This document shows, one piece after another, positions 6,107 through 9,795 of a DNA stretch of 9,795 nucleotides; position 1 is the first letter of the stretch; each line of letters begins with the position of its first letter. The stretch is taken from assembly GCA_045650565.1 (NCBI GenBank), contig JAZRRG010000059.1:1-9795 (forward strand). The letters are read 5' to 3'. A model generated the notes under the pieces. That model saw only the letters and a program-made list of their open reading frames with translations. It searched no databases and had not been told where the DNA came from. The translations under genes were made by a program, and so were the position numbers. This DNA comes from SIG565 sp045650565. Its GTDB lineage: Bacteria > Bacillota > Clostridia > Oscillospirales > Acutalibacteraceae.

Positions 6107-7108
6107 TTATTTGTTAAGCGCTTCGTTAACTGCAACTGCACAAGCAACTGTCATACCAACCATGGGGTTATTACCTGCGCCAATTAGACCCATCATCTCA
6201 ACGTGTGCGGGAACCGATGAAGAACCTGCGAACTGTGCATCAGAGTGCATACGGCCCATAGTATCGGTCATACCGTAGGAAGCAGGACCTGCAGCCATAT
6301 TATCGGGGTGGAGAGTACGACCTGTACCGCCGCCCGAAGCAACTGAAAAGTACTTCTTGCCCTGCTCAATGCATTCCTTTTTATAGGTACCTGCAACAGG
6401 ATGCTGGAAGCGTGTGGGGTTGGTGGAGTTACCTGTGATGGAAACGTCAACACCTTCCTTATGCATAATAGCAACGCCTTCACGAACGTCATCAGCGCCG
6501 TAGCAACGAACCTTTGAACGCTCACCGTTTGAATAAGCAATTTCCTCTACAACTGCGAGTTCGCCTGTAAAGTAGTCAAACTTAGTTTGAACATAGGTGA
6601 AGCCGTTGATACGAGAAATAATTTTAGCAGCATCCTTGCCCAAGCCGTTCAGAATAACACGAAGCGGCTCCTTACGGGCTTTGTTAGCGCTACGAGCGAG
6701 ACCGATAGCGCCTTCAGCAGCGGCAAATGACTCGTGACCTGCCAAGAAGGCAAAGCACTTGGTTTCCTCACGAAGCAGCATTGCGCCCAAGTTACCGTGG
6801 CCTATACCAACCTTGCGGTCATCAGCAACTGAACCGGGGATACAGAATGCCTGAAGTCCAAGACCGATTTTTTCAGCCGCCTCAGCAGCGTTGGCTGCCT
6901 TATCCTTAATGGCAATCGCACAACCTACAACGTAAGCCCAACAAGCATTTTCAAAGCAAATGGGCTGAATGCCTTTAACGATGTTATAAGCATCAACACC
7001 TGCTTTGTCGCAAATTTCTTTTGCTTCCTCAATGGAGGAAATTCCGTGCCGATTAAGCTCGGCATTTATTTGGTCAATTGTTCTCTCAAAACTTTCGAAT
7101 AAAGCCAT
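6107..7108 (-). CDS. GGGtGRT protein (conserved, function unknown)
   Basis: A 333-residue protein of the family named after its motif, found here as GGGTGRT at 259-265, followed by LHPDNMAAGPASYGMTDTMG. Other notable stretches are CENAC-like FENACWAYVVGCAIAIK (about 53-69), GLQAFCIPGSVADDRKVGIGHGNLGAMLL (about 84-112) and GNSTNPTRFQHPVAGTYKKE. There is no signal peptide, and although small-residue-rich segments occur, no clear membrane helix, so it is probably cytoplasmic. Start: ATG at 7108 with AAGGAGG 8 bases upstream. It follows the IscU-like scaffold by 18 bases and is surely cotranscribed, which ties it to Fe-S cluster or sulfur handling by context only. The glycine-rich motif could bind a phosphate or cofactor. 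No enzymatic activity can be assigned. Confidence 0.88.
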   Translation of the reverse strand: MALFESFERTIDQINAELNRHGISSIEEAKEICDKAGVDAYNIVKGIQPICFENACWAYVVGCAIAIKDKAANAAEAAEKIGLGLQAFCIPGSVADDRKVGIGHGNLGAMLLREETKCFAFLAGHESFAAAEGAIGLARSANKARKEPLRVILNGLGKDAAKIISRINGFTYVQTKFDYFTGELAVVEEIAYSNGERSKVRCYGADDVREGVAIMHKEGVDVSITGNSTNPTRFQHPVAGTYKKECIEQGKKYFSVASGGGTGRTLHPDNMAAGPASYGMTDTMGRMHSDAQFAGSSSVPAHVEMMGLIGAGNNPMVGMTVACAVAVNEALNK

Positions 7109-7126
7109 TTTTTATTCCTCCTTATA

Positions 7127-7819
7127 TTATTCGTGGCGTGGGTCGATAAGCTTTGCAGCATCATCAACACGACCGTACTGACCGCTGGCCTTCTGGAGCG
7201 CCTCATTAGCATCCATACCCTTAGCAATCATTTCCATCATTTTGCCAAGATGAACGAACTTGTAACCGATAATGGTACCCGCCTCATCAACTGCACACTT
7301 TGTGATATAACCTTCAGCAAGTTCAAGGTAACGAGGACCTTTAAGAGTTGTTGCATAGGTGGTACCTGTTTGCGAACGAAGACCCTTACCCAAATCCTCA
7401 AGACCTGCACCTATCGGCAAACCGTTTTCGGAGAAGGCAGTTTGGGTACGACCGTAAACAATTTGTAAAAAGAGTTCACGCATTGCTGTATTGATAGCAT
7501 CGCAAACAAGGTCGGTATTAAGTGCTTCAAGAATTGTTTTGCCAACAAGGATTTCCGAAGCCATAGCCGCCGAGTGAGTCATACCCGAGCAACCGATAGT
7601 TTCAACCAACGCCTCTTCAATCACACCCTCTTTAACATTAAGTGTGAGCTTGCAGGCGCCCTGTTGGGGTGCGCACCAACCAATGCCGTGTGTAAGGCCG
7701 GAAATGTCTTTAACTTCCTTAACCTGAACCCATTTTCCTTCTTCCGGAATCGGAGCAGGACCATGGTATGCGCCCTTGGCAAGCGGACACATATTTTCAA
7801 CTTCTTTTGAAATAATCAT
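7127..7819 (-). CDS. IscU/NifU-like iron-sulfur cluster assembly scaffold protein (divergent)
   Basis: This 230-residue protein belongs to the IscU/NifU N-terminal superfamily, whose members build Fe-S clusters on conserved cysteines. The core alignment is GACKLTLNVKEGVIEEA (first scaffold cysteine C56) and TIGCSGMTHSAAMASEILVGKTILEAL (second, C77). The usual 'CGD' and 'GCGS' are changed to 'ACK' and 'GCSG', and the usual third-cysteine segment ('HCS.LA') is not recognisable. Other cysteines are C11, C49, C106 and C175. It is longer than IscU (about 130) and carries its own N-terminal segment (MCPLAKGAYHGPAPIPEEG) and a C-terminal extension (about 150-230). The ATG at 7819 has AAAGGAG 7 bases upstream. 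It is the first gene of a two-gene operon with the GGGtGRT protein. Whether it really holds a cluster is uncertain. Confidence 0.85.
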   Translation of the reverse strand: MIISKEVENMCPLAKGAYHGPAPIPEEGKWVQVKEVKDISGLTHGIGWCAPQQGACKLTLNVKEGVIEEALVETIGCSGMTHSAAMASEILVGKTILEALNTDLVCDAINTAMRELFLQIVYGRTQTAFSENGLPIGAGLEDLGKGLRSQTGTTYATTLKGPRYLELAEGYITKCAVDEAGTIIGYKFVHLGKMMEMIAKGMDANEALQKASGQYGRVDDAAKLIDPRHE

Positions 7820-7864
7820 ATATGTACTCCTTTCGGTATTTTAGTCGTTAGACCGTACAGATTT

Positions 7865-7893
7865 ATTATATCAAAAATTGTGACAAATGACAA
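7865..7893 (-). promoter_or_regulatory. Sigma-A promoter of the scaffold/GGGtGRT operon
   Basis: Read on the minus strand, TTGTCA (7888-7893, 5/6) and TATAAT (7865-7870, 6/6) are 17 bases apart. The transcript should begin near 7858, leaving a leader of about 40 bases with AAAGGAG before the ATG at 7819. Confidence 0.75.
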
Positions 7894-7924
7894 TAGCAAA
7901 TACGACAAATTTTTAACAAATTTT
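7883..7924 (+). repeat. Phased ACAAAT repeats in the divergent promoter region
   Basis: ACAAAT occurs at 7883, 7905 and 7916, that is at intervals of 22 and 11 bases; the last two extend to ACAAATTTT. A related GCAAAT lies at 7896. One-turn phasing of A/T tracts on one face could bend DNA, act as an UP element, or mark a regulator site for either divergent gene. The region is AT-rich, so chance is possible. Confidence 0.35.
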
Positions 7925-7926
7925 AA

Positions 7927-7955
7927 TTGTAATAACCCATAATTTATGTTACTAT
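7927..7955 (+). promoter_or_regulatory. Promoter candidate for the flavin reductase gene
   Basis: TTGTAA (7927-7932) and TACTAT (7950-7955) have a 17-base spacer, but each matches consensus at only 4 of 6 positions. The transcript would start near 7962, just before AGGAGGG (7966-7972). Confidence 0.35.
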
Positions 7956-7977
7956 TTATATATTTAGGAGGGATTTT

Positions 7978-8472
7978 ATGTTTAGAGAAATTAAACCTAC
8001 CGAAATTAAGGAAAATTTTATTGATATTATTAAAAATGAGTGGATGCTTATAACTGCCGGAAACCCCGACGGCTACAATATGATGACGGCTTCTTGGGGC
8101 TTTATGGGTGAAATGTGGGGAAGTGACTGCGTTGTTGCAGCCGTCCGCCCACAGCGGTACACAATGGAGTTTATAGATAAAAACGATTATTTTACTTTAT
8201 CCTTTTATGGCAACCGAAAGGATATTCACAAGGTTTGCGGTTCAATGTCGGGCAGGGATACGAATAAGACCGAGCTTACGGGTCTTACCCCTGTGTTTAG
8301 TGACAATGCTGTTTATTTTAATGAGGCACGGCTTGTACTCATTTGCAAAAAGCAGTATGTGGCACCACTCGATGAAAATGGCTTTTGTGATACCGAGCCG
8401 TTTGAGAAATGGTACGATAACGATTTACACAATATGATTGTAGGAAAAATTGAAAAGGTGTTGGTTAAATAA
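7978..8472 (+). CDS. Flavin reductase family protein (FMN-binding split barrel)
   Basis: A 164-residue cytoplasmic protein resembling flavoredoxins and flavin reductases, which bind FMN in a split beta-barrel and pass electrons between NAD(P)H or ferredoxin-like partners and flavin. Visible features are NMMTASWGFMG (about 34-44, the flavin-contacting 'N.MT.SW' strand), AAVRPQRYTMEFIDKNDYFTLSFYG (about 54-78) and VCGSMSGRDTNKTELTGLTP (about 85-104), all typical of the family. Length is at the usual size. The ATG at 7978 follows a strong AGGAGGG by 5 bases. It stands alone, divergent from the scaffold operon and closed by its own terminator. The shared intergenic region with a putative Fe-S gene pair hints at redox metabolism, but its electron partner is unknown. 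Confidence 0.85.
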   Translation: MFREIKPTEIKENFIDIIKNEWMLITAGNPDGYNMMTASWGFMGEMWGSDCVVAAVRPQRYTMEFIDKNDYFTLSFYGNRKDIHKVCGSMSGRDTNKTELTGLTPVFSDNAVYFNEARLVLICKKQYVAPLDENGFCDTEPFEKWYDNDLHNMIVGKIEKVLVK

Positions 8473-8477
8473 TTTCG

Positions 8478-8502
8478 TCCCCCAAGTAATTGGGGGATTT
8501 TT
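8478..8502 (+). terminator. Intrinsic terminator after the flavin reductase gene
   Basis: TCCCCCAA (8478-8485) pairs with TTGGGGGA (8490-8497) over a 4-base loop, followed by TTTTT. It isolates the downstream B12-regulated unit from read-through. Confidence 0.88.
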
Positions 8503-8503
8503 G

Positions 8504-8532
8504 TTGAAAATATGAAAAATTGGTGATATACT
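8504..8532 (+). promoter_or_regulatory. Sigma-A promoter of the riboswitch-controlled operon
   Basis: TTGAAA (8504-8509) and TATACT (8527-8532) have a 17-base spacer, each a 5/6 match. Transcription is expected near 8539, which is exactly the first base of the riboswitch P1 stem. Confidence 0.75.
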
Positions 8533-8538
8533 TATTTT

Positions 8539-8692
8539 GCTTAAAAAGGAAACAGGTGAAAATCCTGTACGAGCCCGTCGCCGTAAGGCACAAGGAAGCA
8601 TTTTTCTATTTATACGCCGCAGTATAAAGAAAGGCCATTGGGAAACTGAGAAGGCGAAAGATGGTGTGCCGAAGTCGGAATATTTTTTAAGC
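8539..8692 (+). promoter_or_regulatory. Cobalamin (B12) riboswitch aptamer
   Basis: The RNA senses a cobalamin and represses the downstream genes. Its ends pair as a perfect 9-bp P1, GCTTAAAAA (8539-8547) with TTTTTAAGC (8684-8692). Conserved elements follow in the order expected for the family: GGAAACAGGTGAAAATCC (8548-8565) with an ACAGG/CCTGT stem; ACGAGCCCG..GCCGTAA (8569-8586); a peripheral hairpin TTTATAC/GTATAAA (8609-8628); GGCCATTGGGAAACTGAGAAGGC (about 8633-8655); and the B12 box-like GTGCCGAAGTCGG (8666-8678). No GC-rich terminator with a T-run lies between 8693 and the ATG at 8760, only a weak TCCCA/TGGGA pair (8697-8701, 8723-8727). Control is therefore more likely at translation initiation (RBS AAGGAG at 8744-8749). 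Confidence 0.9.
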
Positions 8693-8759
8693 GATGTCCC
8701 AAAATTGCGAGTGCCAAGTAAATGGGAAGAAATAAATATTTAAAAGGAGAATATAAATT

Positions 8760-9218
8760 ATGAAAATGACAACATTTAAACGAGCGTTGTCGTTGCTTCT
8801 TTGTATTGTGCTTATTGCGGCTATAGCACTGTTTACAGTAGGGTGTAACGATAACAAAAACCCATCGGGTAACACCGAAAATCCATCATCCAGCCAAAGT
8901 TCAGCAGAAAAAACTGTTATGGGCGAGGGCGCTACTGTTTTTGATTTTACGGTAGTTGACAAGGATGGTAAAACAACCGAGTTTGAAATTCATACAGATA
9001 AGGAAATTGTTGGCTATGCTCTTTTAGAGTTAGGCATCATCGCAGGTGAAGACAGCACATACGGGCTTTATGTAAAAACCGTAAACGGACAAACACTTGA
9101 TTATGATACCGATAAAATGTATTGGGCGTTTTATGAAAACGGTAATTATGCTGTAAGTGGAGTTGACACAACAAAAATTGTTGTTGGCACCAAATACGAG
9201 TTTAGGGCTTCAAAATAA
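8760..9218 (+). CDS. DUF4430 lipoprotein, putative corrinoid-binding
   Basis: A 152-residue predicted surface lipoprotein. It has a basic start (KMTTFKR), a hydrophobic core (about 9-26) and a lipobox-like TVGC with C29 as the modified residue. A Ser/Asn/Pro-rich linker runs to about 50, then one DUF4430 domain (about 53-152) with the family pattern: 'G.TVF.F.V.D.DG', 'IVGYALLELGII', 'YGLYVKTVNG', 'D..KMYWAFYENG', 'GVDTTKIV.GTKYEF'. DUF4430 is related to the C-terminal domain of transcobalamin and intrinsic factor. The riboswitch upstream and the coupled ECF subunit downstream support a role in binding B12 or a precursor at the cell surface and handing it to the transporter. The ATG at 8760 follows AAGGAG by 10 bases. 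Ligand identity is an inference; the lipobox has T instead of L at -3. Confidence 0.87.
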   Translation: MKMTTFKRALSLLLCIVLIAAIALFTVGCNDNKNPSGNTENPSSSQSSAEKTVMGEGATVFDFTVVDKDGKTTEFEIHTDKEIVGYALLELGIIAGEDSTYGLYVKTVNGQTLDYDTDKMYWAFYENGNYAVSGVDTTKIVVGTKYEFRASK

Positions 9219-9721
9219 TGAAGCTTAAAATTAAAGAAATAGCAATTTTTGCTATGCTCGGAGCACTTATGTGCGTGAGTGATTTGCTAATGGAAGCATT
9301 ACCCAATATACATATAATAGGCGTATTTATTGTAGCCACAACGGTGGTTTATCGCTGGAAAGCGTTGTTCCCGCTGTACGTATACGTGTTTGGAATAGGG
9401 CTTTTATCAGGCATCGGTCTTTGGTGGGTGCCATATTTATATGTATGGACTGTGCTTTGGGCGATGGTTATGCTCTTGCCTAAAAATATGCCCGAAAAAT
9501 TAAAACCCATTATATATATGGTGGTTTGCTCTTTGCACGGACTTTTGTTTGGGGTGCTTTATGCGCCGTCACAAGCATTGCTTTTCGGTCTTGACTTTAA
9601 AGGTACACTTACCTGGATAGCGGCAGGATTGCCGTTTGATATAATTCACGCAGTTAGCAATTTTGTGTGCGGAATACTTATAATACCTATAATAAAGGTA
9701 CTGCAAAAGACAAATAGGTAG
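9218..9721 (+). CDS. ECF transporter S component, probably for a corrinoid or precursor
   Basis: This 167-residue, highly hydrophobic protein is the substrate-binding membrane subunit (S component) of an energy-coupling factor vitamin transporter. About six helices are visible (about 8-27, 31-45, 49-68, 69-86, 96-117 and 130-160). The first carries AMLGA (12-16), matching the AxxxA motif by which S components dock on EcfT. It resembles the CblT-like S subunits predicted from cobalamin riboswitch control, but the exact subfamily cannot be settled by eye. Its ATG shares one base with the stop of the DUF4430 gene (TAATG), and only a weak TTAGGG precedes it, so translation probably depends on coupling. 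EcfA, EcfA' and EcfT are absent from the window, as expected for a group II system with a shared energising module. Confidence 0.85.
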   Translation: MKLKIKEIAIFAMLGALMCVSDLLMEALPNIHIIGVFIVATTVVYRWKALFPLYVYVFGIGLLSGIGLWWVPYLYVWTVLWAMVMLLPKNMPEKLKPIIYMVVCSLHGLLFGVLYAPSQALLFGLDFKGTLTWIAAGLPFDIIHAVSNFVCGILIIPIIKVLQKTNR

Positions 9722-9723
9722 AA

Positions 9724-9756
9724 AAAACTCTTGGCTGAATTTCACCCAAGCGTTTT
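9724..9756 (+). terminator. Imperfect terminator-like hairpin after the ECF gene
   Basis: AAAAC.CTTGG.TGA pairs with TCA.CCAAG.GTTTT (9724-9738 with 9742-9756) with two internal mismatches and a 3-base loop. The A and T runs at its base give it a bidirectional terminator look, but it is weaker than the other terminators here. The last 40 bases of the window hold no identifiable gene. Confidence 0.45.
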
Positions 9757-9795
9757 GATTAACTACAATCATTATAATAAATCAATGCGGAGCAT

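Noticed and set aside
6033..6278. Plus-strand open frame running from the RAYT remnant into the GGGtGRT gene
   Set aside because: It crosses a strong bidirectional terminator and then reads the reverse of the GGGtGRT gene.
7133..7810. Plus-strand open frames opposite the scaffold gene
   Set aside because: They are antisense shadows of a well-conserved gene with its own promoter and ribosome binding site, and show no recognisable family.
8537..8743. 68-codon open frame within the riboswitch
   Set aside because: The bases are accounted for by conserved aptamer elements and P1, the peptide is basic and low in complexity, and no ribosome binding site precedes it.
9773..9778. TATAAT near the right end as a promoter for a gene beyond the window
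   Set aside because: No acceptable -35 lies 16-18 bases upstream (GCGTTT at the expected place), and no gene start is visible before the window ends.

Overview
The window looks like a chromosomal segment of a low-to-moderate GC Gram-positive anaerobe, most likely a gut member of class Clostridia. The evidence is the strong AGGAGG-type ribosome binding sites, textbook TTGACA/N17/TATAAT promoters, a GGGtGRT/IscU-like gene pair, an ECF-type vitamin transporter subunit and an AI-2E family permease. The genus cannot be fixed from the sequence. No rRNA, tRNA or CRISPR array is visible.

Layout. Positions 1-62 are the first 20 codons of a minus-strand insertion-sequence gene (IS3/IS150-like OrfA) that runs off the left edge. 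A plus-strand pair follows: mtaB (219-1508), a radical-SAM tRNA methylthiotransferase, and a membrane-anchored polysaccharide deacetylase with three Ig-like repeats (1581-3086). A bidirectional terminator separates these from a minus-strand operon of a HAD phosphatase (4254-4949) and an AI-2E family permease (3121-4254). The operon is driven by a perfect promoter and its two genes are joined by a TAATG overlap. Next is a small accessory island: a DUF2493/SLOG protein (5053-5433, minus) divergent from a 66-residue Cro/C1-type regulator (5521-5721, plus). Between them an inverted repeat covers a consensus promoter. A wrecked REP-associated tyrosine transposase (5721-6063) follows the regulator and carries a perfect GC-rich hairpin exactly where its two halves join out of frame. 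A second bidirectional terminator then precedes the minus-strand pair of an IscU/NifU-like scaffold (7127-7819) and a GGGtGRT protein (6107-7108). Divergent from these is a flavin reductase-like protein (7978-8472).

The right end is the most coherent system. A promoter at 8504-8532 leads directly into a cobalamin riboswitch aptamer (8539-8692, closed by a 9-bp P1 stem). This precedes a two-gene unit: a DUF4430 lipoprotein (8760-9218), whose domain resembles the C-terminal domain of transcobalamin/intrinsic factor, and an ECF transporter substrate-binding membrane subunit (9218-9721) translationally coupled by TAATG. Together they suggest a B12-repressed surface capture and uptake module for a corrinoid or corrinoid precursor. 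The ECF ATPase and EcfT subunits are not in the window and would have to be encoded elsewhere.

Three gene junctions (4254, 5721, 9218) share the same one-base TAATG stop/start overlap. Nearly all transcription units have recognisable sigma-A promoters with a 17-bp spacer, several with very short leaders, and these were used to fix the start codons.
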